Shown piece after piece: positions 12,544 to 22,524 of a DNA stretch of 64,000 bases. Each line of letters starts with the position of its first letter. The first letter of the stretch is position 1. This DNA comes from Nostoc sp. LEGE 12450 (GTDB taxonomy: Bacteria; Cyanobacteriota; Cyanobacteriia; Cyanobacteriales; Nostocaceae): assembly GCF_015206895.1 (NCBI RefSeq), contig NZ_JADEXU010000005.1:1-64000 (forward strand), read 5' to 3'. Under the pieces are notes generated by a model. That model was not told where the DNA came from, ran no database searches, and saw nothing but the letters and a program-made list of their open reading frames with translations. The translations under genes and the position numbers were made by a program.

Positions 12544-13596
12544 TTGGCTAATTTTGCAATTGGAAAAATTAAAATAGGAGATAATGCACCTCCTTTAGTA
12601 GTAGCGGAAATTGGCGCTAACCATGACGGGGACGCTAAAAAAGCAGAATTGATGCTTCACGAAATAGCTGCAACTGGAGCAAAAGCTGTTAAATTTCAGA
12701 CCTATACAGCAGAAGAATTAGTAGCTGACACCCAACGAATTATTACTTGGGGTTCTACTGGAAAAGAACAACAAGAGCGTATTGGAGACTTATTTCAAAG
12801 ACTTTCTCTCCCTCGTGAGGCTCATGCTGACCTTTTCCAACTCGCGCATGAACTAGGATTAGAAGTCTTTTCAACTCCTTTTAGTGAAAAGGGTGTTGAT
12901 TTTTTAATAGAGTTAAATGTTCCTGCTTTTAAAGTTGCAGCTTCTGATGTCAATCACTTACCAATGCTACGCTACATTGCCCAAACTGGAAAGCCTGTAT
13001 TTTTATCTTTAGGTAAATGTACTTTAGCGGAAGCCGATACTGCGATCGCAACATTATTTGAGAATGGCTGCCGCGAATTATGCATTATGCATTGTGTTGC
13101 TCAGTATCCTTCACCAATGGATGAGATGAATCTGCGGGTTATCCCTACCCTTGCTACTCTCTACCCAGAATGTGCGATCGGATTTTCCGATCATAGTTTG
13201 GGAACTACAGCAGCGATCGCCGCAGTTGCTTTAGGTGCTGGCGTAATTGAAAAACACGTCACATTGAATCAGGACTCTGTAGGGCCAGATCATTGGTTTA
13301 GTCTTGATATGACTCAACTTCAGCAACTTGTATGTGGAGTCAAAGATGCTTATACTGCTCTAGGGCATCCCCGTAAACGTGTTGTTGCCTGTGAAGAATC
13401 AGAGCGTAAAACTTCTGTACGTTCTTTGGTATTGCGACACAAAGTTGCAGCAGGTCATTGCTTGCAGCTAGAAGATATCAAAATTGTTAGACCGGGAGGA
13501 GGAATTGCTCCTCAATTTCTAGATACTGTCTTGGGTATGAAAGTTTCTACTGACCTAGCAGAAAATACTGTCTTGCAATGGGAGATATTTAAATGA
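12544..13596 (+). CDS. pseI: pseudaminic acid synthase, NeuB family
   Basis: A 350-residue NeuB-family synthase, starting at TTG behind AGGAG. The TIM barrel holds VAEIGANHDGD, AVKFQTYTAEEL, FKVAASDVNHLPML, IMHCVAQYPSP and IGFSDHSLG, and a C-terminal SAF (antifreeze-like) domain covers about 285-350 (VLRHKVAAGHCLQLEDIKIVRPGGGI). It condenses the free 2,4-diamino-2,4,6-trideoxy hexose with phosphoenolpyruvate to the nine-carbon sugar. Length and order fit PseI rather than sialic acid synthase, but NeuB/PseI/LegI are hard to tell apart by eye. Four-base overlap with pseF. Confidence 0.9.
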   Translation: MANFAIGKIKIGDNAPPLVVAEIGANHDGDAKKAELMLHEIAATGAKAVKFQTYTAEELVADTQRIITWGSTGKEQQERIGDLFQRLSLPREAHADLFQLAHELGLEVFSTPFSEKGVDFLIELNVPAFKVAASDVNHLPMLRYIAQTGKPVFLSLGKCTLAEADTAIATLFENGCRELCIMHCVAQYPSPMDEMNLRVIPTLATLYPECAIGFSDHSLGTTAAIAAVALGAGVIEKHVTLNQDSVGPDHWFSLDMTQLQQLVCGVKDAYTALGHPRKRVVACEESERKTSVRSLVLRHKVAAGHCLQLEDIKIVRPGGGIAPQFLDTVLGMKVSTDLAENTVLQWEIFK

Positions 13597-14327
13597 GTAG
13601 GGTTGTAGCTGGAATTCAGGCTCGTATGGGTTCTACTCGTCTCCCTGGTAAGTCATTGATTGACCTTGGTGGAAAACCAATTATTCATTGGGTGATAGAT
13701 CGGGTAAAAAGAGCTAACCAAATAGATGAAGTCTGGGTTTTGACGACGACAAATCCTGAAGACGATGCACTGGTAAAAGCAGTTGAGAGTAAAGCTAATA
13801 TCCTACGGGGAGATCCTCAAGATGTTCGTTCTCGTTACAACCTGCTGATTCAAAAGACTAATGCATCTTTGATTTTTCGCATTACAGCAGATTGTCCTTT
13901 GATTGATTGGACTTTGCTAGATGCCTTAGTTTACCTGAAACATCGAGAAAATGCAGACTACACCCATATTCTGGCTCAACCCTGTTATCAAACGAGTTAC
14001 CCCAACGGATTTAATGCCGAGTTGTTTACAAAAGATGCCTTCGCAAAGATCAGCCAGTTAGGCACTAGTACTGCTGATAAAGAACATGTAACATTAGCAG
14101 TGGATAATTTTCCAGAAAAGTTTAAAATTGCTCGATTAGGTTCATCTCAAGAGTTTTCACGCCCTCAATGGAAACTGAGTGTAGATACTAACGAGGAACT
14201 GAATCGAGTCCGTTTAATTATAAGTTCTCTTGGTACTGATGCTGAATATGCCAGTGTGAAGGATATTGTAGCTGTTTTAGATGCACATCCTGAGTGGCAA
14301 CATAGTTTAAACGAAAATCTGTTATGA
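13593..14327 (+). CDS. pseF: nonulosonate cytidylyltransferase (PseF/SpsF type)
   Basis: A 244-residue nucleotidyltransferase with the N-terminal CTP loop IQARMGSTRLPGKSL (residues 8-22) and FRITADCPLIDW as the metal-binding region. It activates the nine-carbon acid as CMP-sugar for transfer. It belongs to the SpsF-like group often paired with PseI and PseG. Both ends overlap neighbours by four bases (ATGA), so pseI-pseF-pseG is a coupled unit. Confidence 0.9.
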   Translation: MSRVVAGIQARMGSTRLPGKSLIDLGGKPIIHWVIDRVKRANQIDEVWVLTTTNPEDDALVKAVESKANILRGDPQDVRSRYNLLIQKTNASLIFRITADCPLIDWTLLDALVYLKHRENADYTHILAQPCYQTSYPNGFNAELFTKDAFAKISQLGTSTADKEHVTLAVDNFPEKFKIARLGSSQEFSRPQWKLSVDTNEELNRVRLIISSLGTDAEYASVKDIVAVLDAHPEWQHSLNENLL

Positions 14328-15358
14328 GCTATTCAGTTGTAGTACAAGCGGCTGGTGGTGGCGCAATTGGAGTCGGTCATCTTTCTCGTACAGCTACTCT
14401 AGCTAATGCTTTAAGGAGTACAGGATTTTGGAAGAGAGTCGTACTCTTATGGGAAACCTCTCCAGAACTTGCTGCTTATTTTCAACCTCCTGAGTGTGAA
14501 GTCATTATAGTTCCTGATTCTCAAACTGCACTTAGAGAGCGATCGCGCCTCTGCAAACAACAAGGTATTTTTATTTTAGTAACTGACCTACTTAACATCC
14601 AGGCTGAGGATGTAGCAGTAGCTAAAAATCAGGGATATCAAGCATTTGTGCATGTAAATGACAGTGGAATAGGACGCTTTGCTGCTGATATGTTGGTGGA
14701 TGCAGATGCGTTTAAATCCCTGAAAGACTTACCGCCTTCTTTTAAAGGGGTAGGACTGATAGGAGCGCCATACCGAATTATTCGCCCATCTGTAGCTCAA
14801 CTACGCCCCCTTACTCCTTGGTTAGGAGACAAAGTAAACAAAGTATTAATCAGTCTAGGGGGATCTGATCCTGGAAATATTACGCTCCAGTTAGTTCAAA
14901 GTTTATATGAGCAACAACTACTGCCAAGCTTCTCTACTACTATTGTTGTTGGGCCTGCTTTTGATTCAACCCAAGTTAATCAATTGCAAATCATTGTTGA
15001 ACAAAATCAGTACTTGAGTATTATAAAGTCCCCTAGTTCTTTAGCACATCTAATTTTAGAACATGATTTGATTGTTACCCTTGGAGGAATTACCTCCTAT
15101 GAAATCATGTGCATGGGTAAGCCTTGTGCAGCAGTTGCTTGGGGTTCAATGAAATATTATGTTGAGCATCTGAATTCTATCAGTTTGCTAGCGAATTTAG
15201 GTGAAGTTAAAAATGCAGTTAATTGCCTTCTGAAACTAACAAATAATATTGGTTTACTTCATCAATTAGCTAAATTGGGATGGAAAAAAATTGACGGACG
15301 AGGAGCAGATCGAATTGCTACTCAAATATCTAATCTGGCAAATACACTATTAATGTAG
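14324..15358 (+). CDS. pseG: UDP-sugar hydrolase releasing the 2,4-diacetamido hexose
   Basis: A 344-residue GT-B-fold hydrolase. It has the glycine-rich GxGHxxR start (GGGAIGVGHLSRTATLA), LISLGGSDPGN mid-protein and TLGGITSYEIMCMGKPCAAVAW near the C-terminus, all typical of PseG. It cuts UDP from the C1 of the sugar before the PseI step. Some PseG genes are fused to a PseH acetyltransferase; this one is a single domain with no GNAT region. Last gene of the pseIFG overlap unit; 207 bases without a gene follow. Confidence 0.9.
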   Translation: MSYSVVVQAAGGGAIGVGHLSRTATLANALRSTGFWKRVVLLWETSPELAAYFQPPECEVIIVPDSQTALRERSRLCKQQGIFILVTDLLNIQAEDVAVAKNQGYQAFVHVNDSGIGRFAADMLVDADAFKSLKDLPPSFKGVGLIGAPYRIIRPSVAQLRPLTPWLGDKVNKVLISLGGSDPGNITLQLVQSLYEQQLLPSFSTTIVVGPAFDSTQVNQLQIIVEQNQYLSIIKSPSSLAHLILEHDLIVTLGGITSYEIMCMGKPCAAVAWGSMKYYVEHLNSISLLANLGEVKNAVNCLLKLTNNIGLLHQLAKLGWKKIDGRGADRIATQISNLANTLLM

Positions 15359-15565
15359 TAAATTTACGTAAGTGAGTTTGCTTGGTAGCGCAAATTTAGA
15401 GAAATTTATCAGTACAATTCCCCTTGGATACCCAGTGGATATAGGGTTAGATTGCTTGAATTCATAAGTGCGATCGCCTTAGATTACTCAAGTCATGAAG
15501 ATGAAAGATATGTTTACACTACTGGACTGAAACTGTTTTTTTATCTAAGTAATTAAACTAACATT

Positions 15566-18500
15566 ATGTCTTCCCAAAAGAAAGTTCTTTTCTTTTCTCC
15601 ATATAGCTTGTGGTTAGTGCATAACCAAGTCGATGCTATTGTAGCTACTGCACTACAACTTCGTGGTTGTGAAGTTTTGGTTATAGGCTGTGACGGAGTT
15701 TACAATGACTGCGCTATTACAAGATATAGTAACGACAAAGAATTATGTAAAAACTGTGTTCAAGTAGGCAAAAACTTCTTTGAAGATTTATTTGGTCTAC
15801 TATACATACAATTAGGCAATTTTATTGAAAATGAAGATTATGTAACTGCTAATAAATGGATAGAAAAAGTCAGTCCTGAAAACTATAAAAATGCTGTTTA
15901 TCATGACTTACCAATTGGTCAATGGGTAACTTCAACTATTTATACCCACTTTCGCATATCTGCTGTAGGACTATCTAGCAATCATGTTCAGAAAGTTCAC
16001 AGAAAATATTTAATAGATGGTTTAGTAACTTACAAGGCGCTAGTTAGACTATTTACTAACTATCAACCAACTAATATATTTTTATTCAATGGTCGATTTG
16101 CTCCCTATCGCATAGCTTTTGAGGTTGCACGTCAGATGAAAATTGACGTAATTACTCATGAAAGAGGTTGGATTGATGATAGCTTTTCTTTCTTTGACAA
16201 TTATCCTACATGGAATACAAAGCCACCATTAGATTGTGTAAAGGCTTGGGAAAATATAACGCTTACAAATGAAGAATTAGTACAAACAAAGAATTATTTT
16301 ATCAAGCGTGAATATGGTTTAGATGGCAACTGGCCAGCTTTTTATAATTTTCAAACTAATCCTATAGACATACATCGTCAACTTAGGATACCGTTAGATG
16401 CCAAAATTTTTGCTGTATTTACGTCCAGCGAAGATGAACTAGCAGCGCTGGAAGGTAAGGGAAAAATCACTACACAATTTAATATTATTGCAAACCTAAT
16501 AGAAATATTCAGAAATAGAAATGAATATTTAGTAATTCGACATCATCCTTTTATAGGAGGTAATAAAAATACTCCAATAGAAACAGATTCTTTAACAAAA
16601 GCTTATCAGCAAGTATTTTCTCTACCAGAAAATGTCCGCGTTGTGATGCCTTCTGAGCAGTTAACTTCTTATGCATTGCTTTGGCATACAGATGCAGCGA
16701 TCGCCTTTTTTAGTACAGTAGCAATTGAAGCGATCGCTAGAGGTGTACCAACAGCGACACTAGCAACTTCATACTATGAAAAATCCTCACAACACACTAT
16801 TGAAAATACTAATATAGAACATCTTAGTCAATTAGTTGATAAGCTTTTCGCAAATTCAGCCAAACTAATAGAAGAAGACTTAAAAAGACTTTATCGCTTT
16901 ACAAATGCTTGCGTTTTCAAATTCTCACATAAATTTCGCTCAATCGGTATAAAAAACTTTCATTTACACGACTTGAGATTTGAAAATTTAGATGATTTGA
17001 ACCCTGGTAATGATCCTACTTTAGATAAACTCTGTAACAGAATTATCTTCGGGTCATCTTTGGACAATTTACCCAGTAGCGATCTAAATAATCGTTTTCC
17101 AGAACAAGAAAAGGCTTTTTATCGTCAGGAATTGCAAGATATAAAAAACTATAAAGAAATAGTAAAACAAGAAAGTTCAAATCATCATAATAATTTATTT
17201 TTTGACAGTTCACCAGTAGGTATTATATACCTTAACTATAAAGTTAATTCTGAGATTAAAAGCCAAATTCCGTCAGAATATCTGCAATATTATAGATATA
17301 AAAATATTGTAATACATGAAATTAATGATTGTGAATTGAACGATTATCAAAACATCATAAGCTCTATTTTATCTTTAACAGAAGATATGGCAGTAGATTA
17401 TATACTTATTGCCAACAACTATACTCAGTATGATGATTCATTTGTATCCTCAGCCATAGATATTTTCACATCTCAAGATTATCAAGATATAAATAGAGTT
17501 TTTACAGGAGGTTGGCTATCATCTGTAGAGAACAGAATTGAAGATGGCATATTTATTTCAGGCGTATTTAATAATAAAGACAAATTTATATTCCGAAATG
17601 GAAACTTAACATATCACCAAGCAGTTGAATTACTACCGATACTCAAGTTTCCGCTCACTATTTTGTTATTTGGAATACTTAGAAAGAGTCCACTAAGGGA
17701 AATTCTAAATGAGATTATAAATTTACCAAAAAATCAGGCTGCTCAATGCTTATTTGAATATATTTTCAATAGTGCTAATTTACATAAAATTGAACTACCT
17801 AAGCTGGTTATTCGTCAAGAGTTAGAAGTTTTCCAGTCTCTTATAACCTCAACGCCAGAATTGCCAATTCATTTTTTTACAATAGTCCTAAATGGGCAAC
17901 CGTTTATTAAGTATCACATTGAAGTATTTAAACATCTTCCTTTTAAATGGCATTGGCATATTGTTGAAGGTGTAGCAGACTTAAAACATGACACAAGTTG
18001 GAGTGTGAAACTAGGTGGAAATATCAGTGATGAAATCCATAAAAATGGTCGTAGTTACGATGGGACTACAGAATATCTAGATGAAGTAGCGCAACTTTAC
18101 CCGAGCCAAGTCACAATATACCGAAAAGCAGAGGGTGTTTTCTGGGATGGAAAACGAGAAATGGTCAACGCACCACTTATCAACATTCAAGAGGAATGTT
18201 TGCTATGGCAAGTTGATGTAGATGAATTGTGGACATTAGAGCAGATTTGTGATGCTAGAGAAATGTTCATTAGCAACCCTGAGAAAACAGCTGCTTTTTA
18301 TTGGTGCTGGTATTTTGTAGGAGAAAAATTAATTATCAGTACTCGTAACTGCTATACACAAAATACTCAACTAGAGTGGCTAAGAACTTGGAGATTTAAA
18401 CCAGGAGCATTTTGGGCAGCACATGAACCTCCTGTATTAGTAGAAACCTCATTAGATGGTGAATATAAAAATGTTGCAGCAGTTAATCCTTTTTTACATG

Positions 18501-21500
18501 AAGAAACTGAAAAGCTTGGTTTAGTTTTCCAGCATTTTGCCTATGTAACAGCACAACAATTGCAATTTAAAGAGCAATACTATGGTTACAGTAATGCTCT
18601 TTATCAGTGGCAGGCTTTACAGGAAATAACTAAGTTTCCAGTTCTTTTGCGTGAATACTTATCATGGGTAAGAGATGAAACGAGGGTTGATAATGCTGAA
18701 AAATTGGGTATAGTCCCAATTGCACAAAAAGAACTTAGCAGCAATAATTGGCGGTTCTTACAACCAGATGAAATACAGCAGCAAATTGCACAAATTCAAA
18801 AACCAACACCACTAATTATAGTTGATGGTGTTTTCTTTCAACTTTATCAAACTGGCATTGCTCGTGTCTGGCAATCCTTGTTAGAAGAATGGGTTAATAA
18901 TGGTTTTGCAAAACATATTGTTGTGCTTGACCGTGGTGGCACTGCACCCATAATTCCTGGTATTAGATATCGCACAATCTCATATCATGATTACGATAAT
19001 CTTGACTCCGATCGATCAATGCTACAGCAAGTGTGCGATGAAGAAGGTGCAGATTTATTTATTTCATCCTACCATACAACGCCGACTACTACACCTTCTG
19101 TATTTATGGCTCATGACATGATAGCAGAAAGAATAGGTTCAAACTTAAATCATATCATCTGGCAAGAAAAAAATTATGCAATTAAACATGCCTCTGCTTT
19201 TATTGCAGTTTCAAAAAATACAGCACGCGATTTAATAAGCTACTTTCCACAAATCTCTTTGGAATCTGTAACAATTGCTGAAAATGGGATTGATCATACA
19301 ACTTTTTCAGTAGCTAGTCAGAAAGATATTCATCAATTTAAAATAAAATACGGTATTACCAAACCCTACTTTCTGTTAATCCGTCTTGGTACTGTTTATA
19401 AGAATAGTATTTTGTTTTTCAAAGCTTTTTCACAGCTTGCAAGTAGCTATGGTTTTGATATTGTTGTTACAGGAGGTGACGGTGTATTACCACCAGAATT
19501 TAGAGCCTATACATCAGGTAGCATCGTTCATCTGCTGCATCTTAGTGATGAAGAGTTAGCAATAGCTTACTCTGGTGCAGTGGCGCTTATTTATCCTTCT
19601 AAATATGAAGGTTTTGGTATGCCTATATTAGAAGCAATGGCTTGTGGTTGTCCTGTAATTACTTGTCCTAATGCTTCAATTCCAGAAGTTGCAGGTAAAG
19701 CTGCAATATATGTGAATGATGATGATATAGATGAGATGACAAATGCACTTTGTGAAGTGCAAAAATATACTACTCGTCAGTCATTAATTAGCGCAGGTTT
19801 AGTACAGGTGCAACAGTTTTCTTGGGCAAAAATGGGGCAGATTGTCAGTAAGGTGTTAATTAATGCTACACTTATTTCTTTAAATCTCAAGAAAATTAAT
19901 CTAATTATTTTCCCTGATTGGTCACAATCAGAAGAGTCTCTTGGTTTAGACTTACAACAAGTTATCAAGGCGATCGCCACTCATCCTAATAGCAAAAAAA
20001 CTACCCTAATTATTTATACTGGTAACATTCCTGGTGAGGATGCTGAACTGTTTTTATCTAGTGTAGCTATGAATCTTTTGGTACAGGAAGATTTAGACGT
20101 TACAGAAGGATTAGAAATTTCTCTAGTGAAAAAATTGGCTGATATTCAGTGGGAAGCTTTGCTACCTCGCATCAATGCCAGAATTATTTTAGAACATGAG
20201 GATCAACAAGCTTTAGGACAAGTGGCAGTAGGTAAAATTCCTTCTTGGCAAATTGATAATTTAAGCCATCAACTAAATATTTTATTTAAAGGTGAAAAAA
20301 CTAACTTAACTGATAGAGAAGAAGTATCTATTACAGACGCATTAGCGGTAAACTATGGAAATATAAATATTATAATTTTTCCTAATTGGTTACAATCAGA
20401 AGAGTTGCTGATTTTAGAATTAGAACAAGTAATTAAAACGGTAATCAATCATTGTGATAGTAACCAGATAACGTTACTTATAAATACTAATGGCATTTCT
20501 GAAGATGATGCCAATTTATTTTTATCTACTGTGGCGATGAATCTGCTACTAACAGAAAATTTTGATATTACTGTAGAATGTGAAATATCTCTGCTGGGAA
20601 ATTTAGATGAAATTGAACTAAGAGCTATAATTCCTTTCCTCCACGGTCGAATTATTTTACAACACGAAAATCTGGAGGGTTTAGGATTACTTATAATAGA
20701 GAAGATCCCAGCTTATGAAATAGAAAAATTCCATAATATACATATTGGGCAATTAGTTTTTGATTTATGCACTAGATTATTTCAAGAGGGCAGATGGAAA
20801 GAAGCGATCGCACAATATCAAAAACTTTTAAAAATCCAATTGGGTGATGCAGATATTTATTATAATTTAAGTCATTCTTATAGACAGCTAAACCTGCTAG
20901 ACGAATATTTTCAGACTCTCCAGGAAGGAATTCAACTTTACCCTCAAGAAGGAAGATTACATTTTTCATTAATCATCGACTTGCGGCGTAATGGACGTAT
21001 TCAAGAAGCAATATTAAGTGCAGAAAATGCGGCTAAATTCTTACCAAATGATTACACTTTTAAAATTCTCAAATATTTAACAGTTCCATCAATATACGAA
21101 AACCAAGAAGAAATTAACTTCTATCGTCAGCGCTTTATTCAAGGACTACAAGATTTAATTCAGCAAACATATCTGAGAACTGAAAAAGAGCAACAAAGTG
21201 CTTTAGCAGGTATAGGTCGCCTCACAAATTTTTACCTATCATATCAAGCACAAAATGATATAGATTTGCAACGCCAGTATGGAAAGTTAGTACATGAAAT
21301 TATGGCAGCTAACTATCCACAATGGGTAGTTCCTTTATCTATGCCTAAACTTCAGCCTAATCAAAAAATTCGTATTGGCTACGCTTCACATTACCTGCAT
21401 TCTTATAGTGGCACACTGTGGTTAACTGGCTGGTTACGTTACTGCGATCGCCAAAACTTTGAAATTTACTGTTACTACACAGGAAACGAGCCAGATCCTG

Positions 21501-22438
21501 TTACCCAACAGTTCCAAAATTACAGCGATGTTTTTCATCATATTCCTTATAACTTATCAGCAGCTTGTGAACAGATAATTGCTGATAAATTGCATATTTT
21601 AGTCTTTCCTGAAATAGGTATGGACGCACAAACCATGCAAATGGCTGGTCTGCGGCTTGCGCCTTTGCAATGCGTGGCTTGGGGGCATCCGGTAACGACT
21701 GGCTTACCCACAATTGATTACTTTTTATCTAGTGAGTTAATGGAAGCCGAAAATGCCCAAGAACATTACTCAGAAAAATTAATTCGCTTACCCAACATAG
21801 GGGTTTCTTACCCTAAGCCATATATTCCCCCAGTTATCAAAACCCGTTCAGATTTTGGGTTAGGAGATGATGCAGTCATTTACTTGTGCTGTCAAGCTCC
21901 TTTTAAATACCTACCGCAATATGATTTTATTTTTGCGGAAATTGCTCGTCGTCTTCCTGAAGCTAAATTTGTGTTTTTGCGTGGTACTTTACTTGAGCCA
22001 CGTTTAAAGCGTGCTTTTGCTGCTGTTGGACTTAACAGTGAGGATTATTGTGTATTCCTCAATATTCCAGAGCGGCTAGACTATCTAATGATTAACTTAC
22101 TTTCAGACGTTTATCTAGATACATTTACTTGGTCTGGTGGTAATACTACTCTAGAAGCGATCGCTTGTAATCTTCCCATTGTCACCTGTCCTGGAGAATT
22201 TATGCGGGGTCGTCACTCTGACAGCTTCTTAAAAATGCTAGGGGTGACGGATACCATCGCTCAAAACGAAACTGAATATATTGAAATTGCTGTCAAATTA
22301 GGACTAGATCAAGCTTGGCGAGGCACTATTGCAGAAAGAATGAGCCAAAATCACGATCGTCTTTTTGATGATAAAGCTTGTGTCGAAGGTTTAGAAGCCT
22401 TCTATAAAGAAGTTTGTAGTAAGCACTTCAGTGCTTAA
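15566..22438 (+). CDS. giant multi-domain glycosyltransferase (capsule-type, GT-A-like, GT4, GT41-like)
   Basis: A 2290-residue protein with at least four catalytic-looking regions. Residues ~1-450 resemble capsule polysaccharide transferases (RFAPYRIAFEVARQ, HERGWIDDSF, RHHPFIGGN, IAFFSTVAIEAIARGVPTA). Residues ~560-760 are unrecognised. Residues ~769-1060 look GT-A-like with VDVDELW near 882 as the DxD site. Residues ~1081-1435 are GT4 (FIAVSKNTARDL, YPSKYEGFGMPILEAMACG near 1347). Two copies of a ~125-residue module follow (from ~1441 and ~1599). TPR-like helices lie near 1735-1830. Residues ~1934-2290 are SPINDLY/OGT-like (GT41; IRIGYASHYLH, TFTWSGGNTTLEAIAC near 2188). No signal peptide or membrane segment. 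Probably assembles several linkages of a surface glycan. Its last residues (SKHFSA) and stop are encoded by a REP repeat. Confidence 0.9.
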   Translation: MSSQKKVLFFSPYSLWLVHNQVDAIVATALQLRGCEVLVIGCDGVYNDCAITRYSNDKELCKNCVQVGKNFFEDLFGLLYIQLGNFIENEDYVTANKWIEKVSPENYKNAVYHDLPIGQWVTSTIYTHFRISAVGLSSNHVQKVHRKYLIDGLVTYKALVRLFTNYQPTNIFLFNGRFAPYRIAFEVARQMKIDVITHERGWIDDSFSFFDNYPTWNTKPPLDCVKAWENITLTNEELVQTKNYFIKREYGLDGNWPAFYNFQTNPIDIHRQLRIPLDAKIFAVFTSSEDELAALEGKGKITTQFNIIANLIEIFRNRNEYLVIRHHPFIGGNKNTPIETDSLTKAYQQVFSLPENVRVVMPSEQLTSYALLWHTDAAIAFFSTVAIEAIARGVPTATLATSYYEKSSQHTIENTNIEHLSQLVDKLFANSAKLIEEDLKRLYRFTNACVFKFSHKFRSIGIKNFHLHDLRFENLDDLNPGNDPTLDKLCNRIIFGSSLDNLPSSDLNNRFPEQEKAFYRQELQDIKNYKEIVKQESSNHHNNLFFDSSPVGIIYLNYKVNSEIKSQIPSEYLQYYRYKNIVIHEINDCELNDYQNIISSILSLTEDMAVDYILIANNYTQYDDSFVSSAIDIFTSQDYQDINRVFTGGWLSSVENRIEDGIFISGVFNNKDKFIFRNGNLTYHQAVELLPILKFPLTILLFGILRKSPLREILNEIINLPKNQAAQCLFEYIFNSANLHKIELPKLVIRQELEVFQSLITSTPELPIHFFTIVLNGQPFIKYHIEVFKHLPFKWHWHIVEGVADLKHDTSWSVKLGGNISDEIHKNGRSYDGTTEYLDEVAQLYPSQVTIYRKAEGVFWDGKREMVNAPLINIQEECLLWQVDVDELWTLEQICDAREMFISNPEKTAAFYWCWYFVGEKLIISTRNCYTQNTQLEWLRTWRFKPGAFWAAHEPPVLVETSLDGEYKNVAAVNPFLHEETEKLGLVFQHFAYVTAQQLQFKEQYYGYSNALYQWQALQEITKFPVLLREYLSWVRDETRVDNAEKLGIVPIAQKELSSNNWRFLQPDEIQQQIAQIQKPTPLIIVDGVFFQLYQTGIARVWQSLLEEWVNNGFAKHIVVLDRGGTAPIIPGIRYRTISYHDYDNLDSDRSMLQQVCDEEGADLFISSYHTTPTTTPSVFMAHDMIAERIGSNLNHIIWQEKNYAIKHASAFIAVSKNTARDLISYFPQISLESVTIAENGIDHTTFSVASQKDIHQFKIKYGITKPYFLLIRLGTVYKNSILFFKAFSQLASSYGFDIVVTGGDGVLPPEFRAYTSGSIVHLLHLSDEELAIAYSGAVALIYPSKYEGFGMPILEAMACGCPVITCPNASIPEVAGKAAIYVNDDDIDEMTNALCEVQKYTTRQSLISAGLVQVQQFSWAKMGQIVSKVLINATLISLNLKKINLIIFPDWSQSEESLGLDLQQVIKAIATHPNSKKTTLIIYTGNIPGEDAELFLSSVAMNLLVQEDLDVTEGLEISLVKKLADIQWEALLPRINARIILEHEDQQALGQVAVGKIPSWQIDNLSHQLNILFKGEKTNLTDREEVSITDALAVNYGNINIIIFPNWLQSEELLILELEQVIKTVINHCDSNQITLLINTNGISEDDANLFLSTVAMNLLLTENFDITVECEISLLGNLDEIELRAIIPFLHGRIILQHENLEGLGLLIIEKIPAYEIEKFHNIHIGQLVFDLCTRLFQEGRWKEAIAQYQKLLKIQLGDADIYYNLSHSYRQLNLLDEYFQTLQEGIQLYPQEGRLHFSLIIDLRRNGRIQEAILSAENAAKFLPNDYTFKILKYLTVPSIYENQEEINFYRQRFIQGLQDLIQQTYLRTEKEQQSALAGIGRLTNFYLSYQAQNDIDLQRQYGKLVHEIMAANYPQWVVPLSMPKLQPNQKIRIGYASHYLHSYSGTLWLTGWLRYCDRQNFEIYCYYTGNEPDPVTQQFQNYSDVFHHIPYNLSAACEQIIADKLHILVFPEIGMDAQTMQMAGLRLAPLQCVAWGHPVTTGLPTIDYFLSSELMEAENAQEHYSEKLIRLPNIGVSYPKPYIPPVIKTRSDFGLGDDAVIYLCCQAPFKYLPQYDFIFAEIARRLPEAKFVFLRGTLLEPRLKRAFAAVGLNSEDYCVFLNIPERLDYLMINLLSDVYLDTFTWSGGNTTLEAIACNLPIVTCPGEFMRGRHSDSFLKMLGVTDTIAQNETEYIEIAVKLGLDQAWRGTIAERMSQNHDRLFDDKACVEGLEAFYKEVCSKHFSA

Positions 22439-22484
22439 ATTAGTAATTCCAGAAGAGGAGGACTAAAGTCCTTACTACGAACTT
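22416..22484. repeat. REPIN: two REP palindromes in inverted orientation
   Basis: A left unit GTAGTAAGCACTTCAGTGCT and a right unit that reads, on the other strand, GTTCGTAGTAAGGACTTTAG followed by TCCT. Each has a conserved GTAGTAAG head and a variable palindrome. The left unit overlaps the end of the giant glycosyltransferase gene. Confidence 0.8.
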
Positions 22485-22491
22485 TGAATTG

Positions 22492-22518
22492 TTTGTAGTA
22501 AGCACTTCAGTGCTAAAA
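22492..22518 (+). repeat. REP unit upstream of the RAYT gene
   Basis: GTAGTAAGCACTTCAGTGCT recurs here, nearly identical to the unit at 22416, just before the transposase ATG. With the REPINs on each side it marks the gene as the likely source of the repeats. Confidence 0.8.
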
Positions 22519-22524
22519 AAATCT

